64,000 nt of DNA from Hyphomicrobium sp. (GTDB lineage: Bacteria; Pseudomonadota; Alphaproteobacteria; Rhizobiales; Hyphomicrobiaceae): positions 310,001 through 374,000 of the forward strand of contig JAFWGI010000005.1 of NCBI GenBank assembly GCA_017512425.1, written 5' to 3'. Below the pieces are notes generated by a model, which was given only the letters and a program-made list of their open reading frames with translations, did not search any database and was not told where the DNA came from. Shown piece by piece: positions 7,930 to 17,241 of this stretch (within the stretch, counting starts at the first letter, position 1; the number at the start of each line of letters is the position of its first letter). Position numbers and translations under genes: made by a program.

Positions 7930-9906
7930 CTACTGCTGAGCGCCGCCAAGACTTAGCCAAGGCAGCTCTTCATTGTGCTCGACGTTTTTCGCGGGCGCTG
8001 ATGACGGCGCAAACAAGCTGAAGAACGGCGCTGGCTCATCGGTCAACGCGTCGGTCGTCGGCTGCGGGGCGGATGCGATTTGGCCGCCAGTGCAGGACTG
8101 AGGTGCCATCAGCAGGCCACGACCATACACTGGGTCCACGCCGGCTTCTCCCAGGTCACGGAACGTAAGCGACTGCAAAGCGGCCGATGGCTTTTGACCG
8201 GCGCGCGGGTAAATCGCCGCCAGCGACGCCGTCACATACGGCGTAGCGAACGACGTGCCGGAATGATAGCCATTTTGCGATCCGGGTAGTGCCGTCCAAA
8301 TCGCAACGCCAGGCGCGGCGACATCGACATATGTACCGCGGTTGGCGTAGCGGTAATTCTGCAAGTTTTTGTTGACCGCGGTAACGGCGATGACGTCGTC
8401 GTAGGCAGCCGGATAGCTTGGCCCGGCGTTATTCGGACCTTCGTTCCCCGCGGCGGCGACGAGCAAGATTCCGTTCGCCGAGAGCTTTGCGACCGCCTCT
8501 TCGATGAGTGCGTCCGGCGGACCGGACAGGCTCATGTTGATAATTTTAACGCCGCTAGCTTCGAGCCAATTGAAGGCGCGCAGCATGCTGAGCGTATCGC
8601 TTGCCGGTCCCTTGTCTTCACCAGCGTAAAAGATGTCGGCGACATAAAATGATGCGTCCGGAATGAGCCCGGGCGTTGAGCTTTTATCATCGCCCGCGAG
8701 AAGGGCGGCGACACCGGTGCCATGCCAATCGGGCCCCGGCTTGTCTTTCGGCCCAAAATGACGAACTTCGATTTGTTTGCGCTTGAACGTCGGATGGCTG
8801 ATGTCGACCGATGTATCTATAATACCGACTTTCAAACCCGACGCGCATTTGCGCAGCTCGGGTTTCCAGCCGATGACGTTCTGGGCGAAACAGCGATCCG
8901 CGCCGCACGTCTGCGCTGTCGTAGCCGAAGGCGTCGCAGGCACGCCCGATGGTGTGGGTGAGAGACCGCCAGCGGCTGTTTTATAGATGCGGTATTTGAC
9001 GTTTGGCGCAAAGCTGGCACCTGGCAACTGTGTCCTCAGCAGTGCTTGTGCATCGCTCGGTGACATGCCCTGTGGCGGCAGAAGACGTGTCACCGACATG
9101 TTGAGTGCGGCGAGACTTGTCGCGGGTGTTGCTGTAAATCCCAGCGATTTCGCGCGAGCGACTGTTGCGGCCGTTGCGTTGACCGCCAAAACTTCCGGCA
9201 GCGGTACATCGAGGAATTCGATTTTTCCTGGCGCGCCGCCGGTGGGCTTGCCACCTACGGTTTTAGTAACGGGCTTGGCAGCCTGCGTAACCGCTCGAAT
9301 AGTTTTCTCAGCTGCTGATTTTTGTGCCTGGGCATCCGTCGCAGCGGCCTTCGCCTTCTCGGCAGTCGCTGCGGCCGCAGCCGTGACGGCTTTCGGAGGT
9401 GTTACGACCACGGCCGGCGCTTGAACTTTCGGCGCCGACAGTTGCTCAAGCCATTTCGCTACCGTTCTTGGAGGTTCCGTTGACGGGTTGACGACCGCCC
9501 GCGTGTTAGCCGATTGCGCGTTCGTATTGGACTTATTGTAGCTATTCGATGTCGAGGATGAGCCCGAGCCTTTATCGCTGCTGCTCGATACAGAGCTTGT
9601 GCTTGAGCTGCCGCTGGAAAAGCCGATGTTCTTTCCGCTGGCTGCTTTTGCCTGCTCGGCTTGAAGTTCCCTAACCCGCTGCTCTTGCTCGCGCGCTTCG
9701 CGTTCGCGGCGCCTTTCTTCCTGGCGATGCTCGTGCGCCATTTGCTTCATGAACTGTTCGGCGTCTTGATCGCGCGCCTGCGAGGGCGACGGGAAAACAG
9801 CGACCGCGAAAAGGACGACAAGCATCGCGCGGCCGACGCCGCCGCACAATCGATGCTTTTTGGCTTTAAAAGGCATGCGAATACAAACCGCCGCGTTGTC
9901 GTTCAT
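7930..9906 (-). CDS. Secreted subtilisin-like serine protease (S8 family)
   Basis: The product is about 658 residues from the ATG used here; other in-frame starts exist at 9942 (TTG) and 9876 (ATG). A signal peptide ends near PSPSQA. Then come a highly charged Glu/Arg coiled coil, a Ser-rich low-complexity linker, an Ala-rich stretch, a likely inhibitor/prodomain and the S8 catalytic domain. The triad is visible: Asp in VGIIDTSVDISH, His in DWHGTGVAALLAG and Ser in GTSFATPYV, with the oxyanion Asn in AAGNEGPNN. It acts outside the cytoplasm. The gene converges on an ECF sigma/anti-sigma pair, so a link to that circuit is plausible but not shown. Confidence 0.87.
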   Translation of the reverse strand: MNDNAAVCIRMPFKAKKHRLCGGVGRAMLVVLFAVAVFPSPSQARDQDAEQFMKQMAHEHRQEERRREREAREQEQRVRELQAEQAKAASGKNIGFSSGSSSTSSVSSSSDKGSGSSSTSNSYNKSNTNAQSANTRAVVNPSTEPPRTVAKWLEQLSAPKVQAPAVVVTPPKAVTAAAAATAEKAKAAATDAQAQKSAAEKTIRAVTQAAKPVTKTVGGKPTGGAPGKIEFLDVPLPEVLAVNATAATVARAKSLGFTATPATSLAALNMSVTRLLPPQGMSPSDAQALLRTQLPGASFAPNVKYRIYKTAAGGLSPTPSGVPATPSATTAQTCGADRCFAQNVIGWKPELRKCASGLKVGIIDTSVDISHPTFKRKQIEVRHFGPKDKPGPDWHGTGVAALLAGDDKSSTPGLIPDASFYVADIFYAGEDKGPASDTLSMLRAFNWLEASGVKIINMSLSGPPDALIEEAVAKLSANGILLVAAAGNEGPNNAGPSYPAAYDDVIAVTAVNKNLQNYRYANRGTYVDVAAPGVAIWTALPGSQNGYHSGTSFATPYVTASLAAIYPRAGQKPSAALQSLTFRDLGEAGVDPVYGRGLLMAPQSCTGGQIASAPQPTTDALTDEPAPFFSLFAPSSAPAKNVEHNEELPWLSLGGAQQ

Positions 9907-10402
9907 AAAGAGCAGCCACGAAATGAATAAGCTCGGCACCAATAATTTCGTTTACTACGGTTCGCTTTCACCAACCAGATGCGACGCAAGAATTGCGGAA
10001 GTCCAATGAGAAGACGTGTGCATTGTGTAACGCTGACATGTGCTCGGCTTGCATAGAATTCCGCATGCGGTTTTCGGATAGAGCGTTGCCGGGTTTTTAA
10101 AGTCACCGGCGCGCAATGATCCGAAGGAATGCTGGGGATGGCAGCAGCGCGCGAGCAAAGTTTGTAAAATCCTTGCAGCGATGCGGATTGATCATTGATT
10201 GCCAGTCGTAATTCCGGTCACCGTTGGCCTATGAGGTGCGGCGACGCGGAGCGAATTTGGCTATCGGATAGCAGTTGCAGGTGGCTTGCGAAGGCTTCTA
10301 TAAGGAGACCCCGGCGCGCTGCCGGGCAGATCACTTGCGCTATCGATATATTTTGGCTAAACAGCCGGAATTCCATCGTAAATCGTAGAAGTGACTGCGG
10401 CT
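9907..10402. other. Intergenic region between the S8 protease and tRNA-His
   Basis: No gene is supported in this stretch; frames here lack a family signature or ribosome binding site. It must contain the protease promoter (minus strand) and the tRNA-His promoter (plus strand). A hairpin CCCGGC-GCGCT-GCCGGG at 10310-10326 has no T-run after it. I looked for a GGAAN-N16-CGTT motif facing the protease gene and did not find one. Confidence 0.4.
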
Positions 10403-10479
10403 GCCGCCTTAGTTCAGCTGGTTAGAACGCTGGTTTGTGGAACCAGAGGTCCCCCGTTCGATCCGGGGAGGCGGTACCA
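10403..10479 (+). tRNA. tRNA-His (anticodon GTG)
   Basis: A complete 77-nt cloverleaf ending in an encoded CCA. The anticodon stem CTGGT/ACCAG encloses the loop TTGTGGA, giving anticodon GTG at 10437-10439; the T arm is CCCCG-TTCGATC-CGGGG. The acceptor stem pairs GCCGCCT with AGGCGGT, making a G1:U72 pair, and base 73 is A. The base before position 1 is T, so the usual G-1 of tRNA-His is not encoded. This combination is characteristic of alphaproteobacteria. Confidence 0.96.
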
Positions 10480-10527
10480 ATACTTCCAGCCGGTCGCGGC
10501 CTGTAGCCTCAGTAGAAGAAATTGAGA

Positions 10528-11928
10528 TTATGACGCTTGTGCCATTGCGCCGGGCGCCGCCGAGAGCCGTATGGCAATCATGCTGGAGAGGGCCGCAAAG
10601 CCCAGCAGGCCGATGAACCACACCTGCCATAACCCGTAACTCGCAAACAGCATGACCGTTGTAGCTGCCGCCGTGGCGTACATGTACGGCCGTTGGTGCG
10701 GCTGGAGCTTGGACAAGCTGGTCATGATCGACAGTCCTGCTGCCAGAAACAGGCCAGTACCGACCGCACCGAGTTCGTACCAAATCTGTAGATATGCGTT
10801 GTGCGGATGTATGGCCCGATACGGCTTTAGTTTCGACGGGATCTTTCTGCCATCCTGGAGATAGGGCAATTCTGCCATGCCTGGAATTTTTGGCTTGCTC
10901 GTCGCCGCCATGTCGAAACCGTGACCAAGGATCGGCGCGTCGAGTGTCAGCCGCGCAAATTCGTTCCAGATCAGAATTCGGTACTGTGCTGTACGTTGCA
11001 GCCAAGTCGCATTTTGAAGATCTTGGCTTTGGGCAAAAATTGATGCGGGTATGACCAGCAAACACGCCGCGGCCCATCCTGCGAGCACGAGCTTGTGCGA
11101 TACACGGTCTGAAATGTAGGCCAGCCCGAAAACCACAAACCACATGACGAGTGCTAGTTTCGACGTCTCGTGCGGAGATGTTGCGACGGCCAGTACCGTG
11201 GCCATGACAATTGCAGCCGCGAATATCGTGCGCCAGGGCTTTATAAATCCCGCCGATATTGCGAGCAGCGCAGGACCAAGCAACAGTGTAACAGGCGCAA
11301 TCGATCGCGTGACTTCGCCCGTATCAAATTTAATAAAAGCGTGTACTGCCGTAGGTAGAATCGCGGTGTCGGCATCGCCGTTCGTCACGTTGCGCAGAAA
11401 TAGATAGAGCAGCCCGACGCCGAATCCGATCCACAGCGACTCAGCCAATCGGGCGGCGCTGGCTGGTGGCTCTAACGATAGCGCGCGGACAGCAACGAGA
11501 GCTGTCAATCCAATCATCGTGATTGTCGCGAGCTTGATGGCCGCGTCGGATGGGAGTTCCGTCCAGGATAAGGCGATCGTTGCATAAGCGAGAAACGCCG
11601 CGATCGGGAGTGTTGTGCCGCTTGGCCGTAGCAAAGCCAGAGACAACTTGCCTCGCGCTGCCAGCGTTGCCATCAACAAAGCTATGAAGATGACGCCCAT
11701 GTACGCCATCGTTTTCGCGCTGATGAGGCTAGCCGTTACGACCACCATAAATACGGAGGCGACGACAATGTCCCAAGACGGGCCTGAGCGCGGAAACACC
11801 GCGGACCGCGGCTGCGGAAGTCTCATATTTGTGGTCTCAGGGATCGCTACTCCCGCACTTGCTTTAGCTGATCGAGCGAGGCGTTGCGCGCCGATAGACA
11901 TGCACGATGCATTAACAGCGCCGCGCAT
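10528..11928 (-). CDS. O-antigen ligase/polymerase-like membrane protein
   Basis: The 466-residue protein has about 10-12 membrane segments and, near residue 380, the motif IHPHNAYLQIWYELGAVG, which is typical of the Wzy/WaaL O-antigen ligase superfamily. It would polymerise or transfer polysaccharide repeat units at the periplasmic face of the inner membrane. The start is uncertain: in-frame ATGs at 11901 and 11826 are possible and none has a strong ribosome binding site. It stands alone beside tRNA-His, away from the other polysaccharide genes at 36-39 kb. Whether it acts as ligase or polymerase cannot be told from sequence. Confidence 0.8.
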   Translation of the reverse strand: MRGAVNASCMSIGAQRLARSAKASAGVAIPETTNMRLPQPRSAVFPRSGPSWDIVVASVFMVVVTASLISAKTMAYMGVIFIALLMATLAARGKLSLALLRPSGTTLPIAAFLAYATIALSWTELPSDAAIKLATITMIGLTALVAVRALSLEPPASAARLAESLWIGFGVGLLYLFLRNVTNGDADTAILPTAVHAFIKFDTGEVTRSIAPVTLLLGPALLAISAGFIKPWRTIFAAAIVMATVLAVATSPHETSKLALVMWFVVFGLAYISDRVSHKLVLAGWAAACLLVIPASIFAQSQDLQNATWLQRTAQYRILIWNEFARLTLDAPILGHGFDMAATSKPKIPGMAELPYLQDGRKIPSKLKPYRAIHPHNAYLQIWYELGAVGTGLFLAAGLSIMTSLSKLQPHQRPYMYATAAATTVMLFASYGLWQVWFIGLLGFAALSSMIAIRLSAAPGAMAQAS

Positions 11929-12008
11929 TGATCACAAGCTTCGCTCAGTTGAAACAGATTTTGAATGATATTCAAGACAGGCCATCGGCGTCTTGAACAA
12001 TGCTGCGA

Positions 12009-12992
12009 CTACCAACGCAAAACGACGGCGCCGCCTGTCAAACCAGCACCCGCGGCGGTCATCAGCACAATATCACCGCAGCTGATCGGAAAATCCGCAG
12101 ACGTTGCCGACAACGTGAGCGGGATTGTCGCGGCAGAACTGTTGCCAAACTCCGCGATCGTCGAACGCATCTTGGACGAGGAAATTTTCAGCTTGTCGGC
12201 AACGGCGCGCATCATGCGCGTGTTTGCCTGATGCGGTATAAAATGATCGACGTCAGAGGCTGTCAGGCCAGCGCGCTGAAGCGCCGTTTCAGCAGCCGAC
12301 GTCATCATCGCGACGGCCTTGCTAAAAACCGCTTTGCCGTCCTCCAAAACCATGAGCGTTTCCTGCGGATCGGTCGCCGCATTAAACGGCTTGCGGCTGC
12401 CGCCCGCTGGAATTTGGATCATCGAATAAGCGCTGCCGTCGGCCATCAGGTGCGCGCCGAGAATTCCGGACGTCGTACCTTGCGCGGGCTCGATCACGAC
12501 GGCGCCGGCAGCGTCGGCAAATAGGCTGCTTGTGTTGCGGTCAGCGTTGTTGATCCGGCGCGACAGGATGTTTGCGGCGATGACGATGACGGGCGCCTGC
12601 TGCGCCGTGACGAACGCGGATCCGACGGTCAATGCGTAGATAAAACCACCGCACGCACCGGCAAGATCAACGCCACCTGCTTTTGCGAGATTCAATCGAT
12701 GCGCGACGAGCGGCGCCGACGGCGGCAATAAATGATCAGGCGTCGACGTCGCCAGCAGCACCATTGCGACGTCGCTGCGCGCGGTGCCAGCTCTGGCGAG
12801 AGCCGCTTCTCCGGCTACAACCGCCAGGTCGGATAGGGCTTCATCATCCGCCGCATAGCGCCGTGCTTCGATGCCCGTACGCTTTGCAATCCATCCGTCC
12901 GCAAGCCCGAGGCGTCGTTCGATTTCAGCACTCGTTACGCGGCGACTGGGTGCGGCATGTCCAAAGCCTGCAATTCTCACGGCAGACATCAT
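12009..12992 (-). CDS. bioZ: BioZ, FabH-like 3-oxoacyl-ACP synthase of biotin synthesis
   Basis: The 327-residue protein is a beta-ketoacyl-ACP synthase III homologue with the full catalytic triad: Cys114 (AGACGGF), His254 (FIPHQANTRM) and Asn284 (EFGNSSAAT). It is the last gene of the biotin operon, starting four bases inside bioA. In Agrobacterium, Brucella and Mesorhizobium the FabH paralogue at this place is BioZ, which condenses a glutaryl thioester with malonyl-ACP to begin the pimeloyl chain. That role is inferred here from operon position. A second, general FabH is expected elsewhere in the genome. No bioC or bioH lies in the operon, consistent with the BioZ route. Confidence 0.88.
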   Translation of the reverse strand: MMSAVRIAGFGHAAPSRRVTSAEIERRLGLADGWIAKRTGIEARRYAADDEALSDLAVVAGEAALARAGTARSDVAMVLLATSTPDHLLPPSAPLVAHRLNLAKAGGVDLAGACGGFIYALTVGSAFVTAQQAPVIVIAANILSRRINNADRNTSSLFADAAGAVVIEPAQGTTSGILGAHLMADGSAYSMIQIPAGGSRKPFNAATDPQETLMVLEDGKAVFSKAVAMMTSAAETALQRAGLTASDVDHFIPHQANTRMMRAVADKLKISSSKMRSTIAEFGNSSAATIPLTLSATSADFPISCGDIVLMTAAGAGLTGGAVVLRW

Positions 12993-14254
12993 GGCGCGAC
13001 CTCGCCGATGGCATCCGAAATTGCAGCAAAGACGTTGCGCAGTTCCGCTTCGGTCGTGCAGTAGGGCGGCATGACGTAGACAGTCCCGCCCAACGGCCTG
13101 ATCAGAGCGCCGCGCTTACGGCAGGCGTCGCGCAGCGGCAGTGCAATGTCGGATAGATACCCGTCTCTTTGGGCCGCAAGGTCGAACGCGGCGATTGTGC
13201 CGATGCTGCGCGCGTTTGAGATACGCGTGTCGCTGCGAAGGCGCTCTACTGCCACCGATTGCAAATCGGCAAGCTCAGCAATACGACGCAAAACCGGCTC
13301 CTCCGCCCAGATGTCGAGATTTGCCGATGCCGCCGCGCAGGCGATTGGGTTGGCAGTGTACGAGCTCGAATGAAAAAACATATGCGCGCGATCTGTCGAC
13401 TTGTGCGCGTCGAAAATGCGTGACGTGCTGAGCGTTGCCGCCAGAGGAATCGAACCGCCGGTTAGGCCTTTCGCTAGACATAGGATGTCGGGAGCGATTT
13501 CTGCTTGCTCACAGGCGAACATGCGGCCCGTTCTGCCGAAGCCGGTCATAACTTCGTCAGCGATGAACAACACGTCGTGGTGCCGGCAAATGCGATGCAT
13601 CGCCGCGAGCGTTTCGGCGCTGTAGATAAGCATGCCGCCTGCGCCAAGGATCAGCGGTTCAAAAATGAATGCTGCGACGTTGCCGCCTCGACAAGCCGTC
13701 TCAAGCGCGTCGAGTGTCGCCTGTTCCCGGCCTTCATACGGGAAAGGAATGCGGCCGACATCAAAAAGCAGCGGCGCATAGGTAGCGTTAAATACGCCGC
13801 GCGCGCCTGCCGACATCGTGCCAACAGTATCGCCGTGATAGGCGTGTTCCAGCGCCAGAATCCCAGTCCGCGTTTTGCCGATATTGCGCCAATAGCCGAG
13901 CGCCATCTTGAGCGCGACTTCGACCGACGTCGATCCGCTATCGGAAAAGAAAACGTGCTGCAGGCCCGCGGGTGCAATGCCGACAAGCTTACGCGCGACA
14001 TCCTCGGCGGGCTCATGTGTCATGCCGGCAAAGATGACTTGATCGAGCACGGCGGCTTGCGACTGCATCGCGGCGACGATTTTCGGATGGCAGTGGCCGT
14101 GCGTCACGACCCACCAGGACGAGATGGCGTCGAACAGTCGTTGGCCGTCGTTCGTTTCGATCCAGGCGCCTGCTGCCAATACGACGGACGGCATACGCGT
14201 TTCAATGCCGTGCTGCGTGAACGGATGCCAGACGGGTGACGAGAGTTCCGTCAT
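12989..14254 (-). CDS. bioA: Adenosylmethionine-8-amino-7-oxononanoate aminotransferase
   Basis: This 421-residue class-III PLP aminotransferase converts KAPA to DAPA using S-adenosylmethionine as amino donor. The N-terminal VWHPFTQH motif is specific to BioA. GHCHPKI, the phosphate-binding DSGSTSVEVALKMA, the cofactor-binding DEVMTGFGRTG and the PLP lysine in LCLAKGLTGG are all present. It overlaps bioD upstream and bioZ downstream by four bases each, so translation is coupled through the operon. Confidence 0.95.
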   Translation of the reverse strand: MTELSSPVWHPFTQHGIETRMPSVVLAAGAWIETNDGQRLFDAISSWWVVTHGHCHPKIVAAMQSQAAVLDQVIFAGMTHEPAEDVARKLVGIAPAGLQHVFFSDSGSTSVEVALKMALGYWRNIGKTRTGILALEHAYHGDTVGTMSAGARGVFNATYAPLLFDVGRIPFPYEGREQATLDALETACRGGNVAAFIFEPLILGAGGMLIYSAETLAAMHRICRHHDVLFIADEVMTGFGRTGRMFACEQAEIAPDILCLAKGLTGGSIPLAATLSTSRIFDAHKSTDRAHMFFHSSSYTANPIACAAASANLDIWAEEPVLRRIAELADLQSVAVERLRSDTRISNARSIGTIAAFDLAAQRDGYLSDIALPLRDACRKRGALIRPLGGTVYVMPPYCTTEAELRNVFAAISDAIGEVAP

Positions 14255-14898
14255 GGGCCAGCCTCGCTGAGGCCAAGAATGTCGCTGACGGGGAAGGCCG
14301 CAGTAAACGCTTTTTGCAAAGCCTCAGCGGTCAACGGGTCGAGGTACGGCAAACGTCCGAGCGTCTTGACGCCGCCGAATGCGGAGATGGTCTTTTGGCT
14401 ATCGCTGTTCTCATAGCCGATCAACGCGACGCCGAGAATGGGAATGCCGCGATGCTTCAATGCCTGGATCGACAGCAACGAATGATTGATCGTGCCGAGC
14501 CGCGTTGATGCGCACAGTATGACCGGCAATTTCCAACGCGATATGACGTCGATCTGCAGATCGCGGCGTGTGAGAGGCACTGCCAATCCACCGGCCAATT
14601 CAATGATCAGTGGCCGCGATGTTGCAGGCGGCAGAAGACTTTTGACGTCAATCTCAATGCCGTCGATGTCGGCGGCGCGGTGCGGTGATGCCGGCGTCTT
14701 CAGCCGATATGCTTCGGCGAGAATTCGGCTGCTGTCCAAATTTGTCAAGCGCTTGACGCATTGCGCATCGGTCTCGCCGTCAAGTCCGGCCTGAATGGGT
14801 TTCCAGTAGCAGCCATCGAGCGCTGCGGTCAGCCCGGCGGCGAATATCGTTTTGCCGATGTCGGTATCGGTGCCCGCGATGACGACTTGGAAGCTCAC
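14251..14898 (-). CDS. bioD: Dethiobiotin synthetase
   Basis: This 215-residue P-loop enzyme makes dethiobiotin from DAPA, CO2 and ATP. The N-terminal GTDTDIGKT is the modified Walker A of BioD and is followed by the conserved YWKPIQAG. An ELAGGLAVPL segment corresponds to the family EGAGG loop with one substitution. It overlaps bioF upstream and bioA downstream by four bases. Confidence 0.93.
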   Translation of the reverse strand: MSFQVVIAGTDTDIGKTIFAAGLTAALDGCYWKPIQAGLDGETDAQCVKRLTNLDSSRILAEAYRLKTPASPHRAADIDGIEIDVKSLLPPATSRPLIIELAGGLAVPLTRRDLQIDVISRWKLPVILCASTRLGTINHSLLSIQALKHRGIPILGVALIGYENSDSQKTISAFGGVKTLGRLPYLDPLTAEALQKAFTAAFPVSDILGLSEAGP

Positions 14899-16019
14899 GT
14901 GCGCGCCTCCAATTCAGCGAGGGCCGCGAGCAGTGCGCGCGTTTCATCATCGCTGGCATTCAATGTCAGTGACAAACGCAAGCGCGATGTACCTTCAGGT
15001 ACTGTCGGTGGGCGGATCGCACGAATGTCGAAGCCGCGGTCTTGGAGGCTCTGCGCTAAAGTCAGCGCGGCCGTGTCGCTACCGACGATAATGGGCTGAA
15101 TATGCGAGCCGGATGGCGCTTGGCGGCCGTGCTTTGCGAGAAGTTGGCTAACGAGCGCGACACGATTTTTCAGATCAGTGCGGCGTTGCGGCTCGCTTTC
15201 GATAAGACGCAGTGCTGCGCGGACCGTCGCGGCCATCAACGGTGACGGCGCAGTGGCGTAGATAAATGGCCGCGCGCGGTTGACAAGAAAATTGCGCGTT
15301 GAATGCGGCGCCAGAACCAATGCGCCCATGACGCCGAGCGCCTTGCCGCAGGTATGAAGCGAAATGACATTGGCCCGCCCTTCGAGGTGGGCGCCGAGTC
15401 CGCGGCCGTCGCCATAAACACCGGTCGCATGTGCCTCGTCGACGATCAGAACCCCGTCGTTGCTGTCGGCAATCGCCACAAGGTCATCGAGCGGCGCCAT
15501 ATCGCCGTCCATGCTGTACAGCGATTCAACGGCGATCCATGCCGTGCCGGTTCCGCCGCAGGCGCGCCATACCTTGATCGCGTCGGCAAAGGAATCGGGA
15601 TCGTTGTGACGAGCAGCAACCGAATTCGTTTTCGATAGCCGCATCCCATCGTGCGCGCTCGCGTGGATCAGTTCGTCATAGACGATCAGGTCGCCGCGCG
15701 CGGGAAGCGTCGAGAAAATCGCGGTATTGGCTGTGAAGCCGCCGCCAAAGAACAGCGCTGTTTCCGCCCGGAAAAATTGTGCCGCTTCAGCTTCGAGGGC
15801 TTCATGCTCGGGATCGTTGCCGCGGAGCAACCGTGATCCGCCTGAGCCGGGCGCAACGCCGCGATCAAGCGCGTCGCGCACTGCGTCGCGTAACGCCGGT
15901 GCATGCGCAAGACCGAGATAGTCGTTCGACGCGAAATCAATGCCCCGGCGCGGTTCGAGCGCCCTGAGACGCCCGCGCCTGGTCAGCGCGTCGAGCGCGC
16001 GATCATGAGTGGCGGGCAT
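14895..16019 (-). CDS. bioF: 8-amino-7-oxononanoate (KAPA) synthase
   Basis: This PLP enzyme of the alpha-oxoamine synthase family joins pimeloyl thioester and alanine. Key motifs are [43 protein letters not shown] and the PLP lysine in [10 protein letters not shown] place the start at the ATG of [16 protein letters not shown] (374 residues), which overlaps the end of bioB by 17 bases and has GGGAC upstream. A longer frame begins at 16079 but would run 77 bases into bioB. Confidence 0.92.
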   Translation of the reverse strand: MPATHDRALDALTRRGRLRALEPRRGIDFASNDYLGLAHAPALRDAVRDALDRGVAPGSGGSRLLRGNDPEHEALEAEAAQFFRAETALFFGGGFTANTAIFSTLPARGDLIVYDELIHASAHDGMRLSKTNSVAARHNDPDSFADAIKVWRACGGTGTAWIAVESLYSMDGDMAPLDDLVAIADSNDGVLIVDEAHATGVYGDGRGLGAHLEGRANVISLHTCGKALGVMGALVLAPHSTRNFLVNRARPFIYATAPSPLMAATVRAALRLIESEPQRRTDLKNRVALVSQLLAKHGRQAPSGSHIQPIIVGSDTAALTLAQSLQDRGFDIRAIRPPTVPEGTSRLRLSLTLNASDDETRALLAALAELEART

Positions 16020-17073
16020 CCATAAGTCCCGCAGCTGCTGCGGGCTCGCGCTCACACGATTGGGGGGCTTCGAGCTCAAGCGGCTTCAAGCCAAGTTTCG
16101 CGAACAGCTTGCTGTCCAGGTCTTCGCCTGGGTTCTCGGCTGTCAGCAACGTATCGCCGACAAAAATTGAGTTGGCACCGGCGAAGAAGCACAGCGCCTG
16201 TGTTTCGTCGCTCATTTCTGTTCGGCCGGCGGAGAGCCGCACGAACGACTTCGGCATCATGATGCGAGCGACTGCGATCGTGCGGACAAAATCGATGGCG
16301 TCGATCTTTTCGGCGTTTTCGAGCGGCGTGCCGGCAATCGCGATCAGCATGTTGATCGGCACGCTTTCCGGATGCTCATCGAGATTGGCGAGTGTCATCA
16401 GCATGTCGACGCGATCCTGCGGACCTTCGCCCATGCCGACGATGCCGCCAGAGCAAACCTTCATGCCGGATTCGCGAACGCGGGCGAGCGTGTCCAGGCG
16501 GTCTGCGTAGGTGCGCGTCGTGATAACCTTCGAATAGTAGGCTTCCGACGTATCGACGTTGTGATTGTAGTAATCGAGCCCCGCCTTGCTGAGCCGCGCG
16601 ATGTCGTCATCGGATAACATGCCAAGGGTCATGCAGGTTTCCATGCCGAGCGCTTTGACACCTTCGACCATGGCGACGACCGCGTCCATGTCGCGCGATT
16701 TGGGGCTGCGCCAGGCCGCACCCATGCAATAGCGCGTCGCGCCTGCTGCTTTGGCCTTCTCCGCTTCGCTGATCACCCGCTGTACCTCCATCAGCTTGGA
16801 GGCCTTCAACTTCGTCTGATGATGCGCCGACTGGCTGCAATAGCCGCAGTCCTCAGCGCAGCCGCCGGTCTTGATCGACAGCAGGCGGCTCATCTGGATG
16901 GCGTTGGCATCGAAATTCTGGCGATGAACGGTTTGAGCGCGGAACAGCAAATCCATGAACGGCAGCTCGTACAGCGCCAACGCGTCGCTGCGTGTCCAGT
17001 CATGGCGCAATACGCTGCCATGTGCGGGCGCTGTGCGATTGCCTGGGTCGAGCTTAGTGACGTTCGAAGCCAT
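16003..17073 (-). CDS. bioB: Biotin synthase (radical SAM)
   Basis: First gene of the biotin operon, about 356 residues. It inserts sulfur into dethiobiotin using a [4Fe-4S] and a [2Fe-2S] cluster. The radical-SAM CxxxCxxC motif is at about residues 72-79 ([12 protein letters not shown]), and the family motifs [13 protein letters not shown] and [10 protein letters not shown] are present. The start is set at MASNVTK because GGAG lies 12 bases before it; the open frame extends 30 codons further without family resemblance. I saw no TTATCTATAA-like BioR operator upstream. Confidence 0.95.
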   Translation of the reverse strand: MASNVTKLDPGNRTAPAHGSVLRHDWTRSDALALYELPFMDLLFRAQTVHRQNFDANAIQMSRLLSIKTGGCAEDCGYCSQSAHHQTKLKASKLMEVQRVISEAEKAKAAGATRYCMGAAWRSPKSRDMDAVVAMVEGVKALGMETCMTLGMLSDDDIARLSKAGLDYYNHNVDTSEAYYSKVITTRTYADRLDTLARVRESGMKVCSGGIVGMGEGPQDRVDMLMTLANLDEHPESVPINMLIAIAGTPLENAEKIDAIDFVRTIAVARIMMPKSFVRLSAGRTEMSDETQALCFFAGANSIFVGDTLLTAENPGEDLDSKLFAKLGLKPLELEAPQSCEREPAAAAGLMDARHS

Positions 17074-17241
17074 TGCGGGTGCGATCTCCGGTTCGCGCTG
17101 CCCCGGCTTGCGACTGTCTCGCTTTCCGGGGCGCTTTCGAACTAGATGTTTGCACCGCTTCAAGGCGTCTCGGCAACCGCCAATTTGCCTCGCTGGGAGG
17201 CCTTACACCGCCAGGATTAACCAGCGATCTTGACGGGCCGG

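Noticed and set aside
17074..17241. BioR operator upstream of bioB
   Set aside because: No sequence close to TTATCTATAA is present in this interval.
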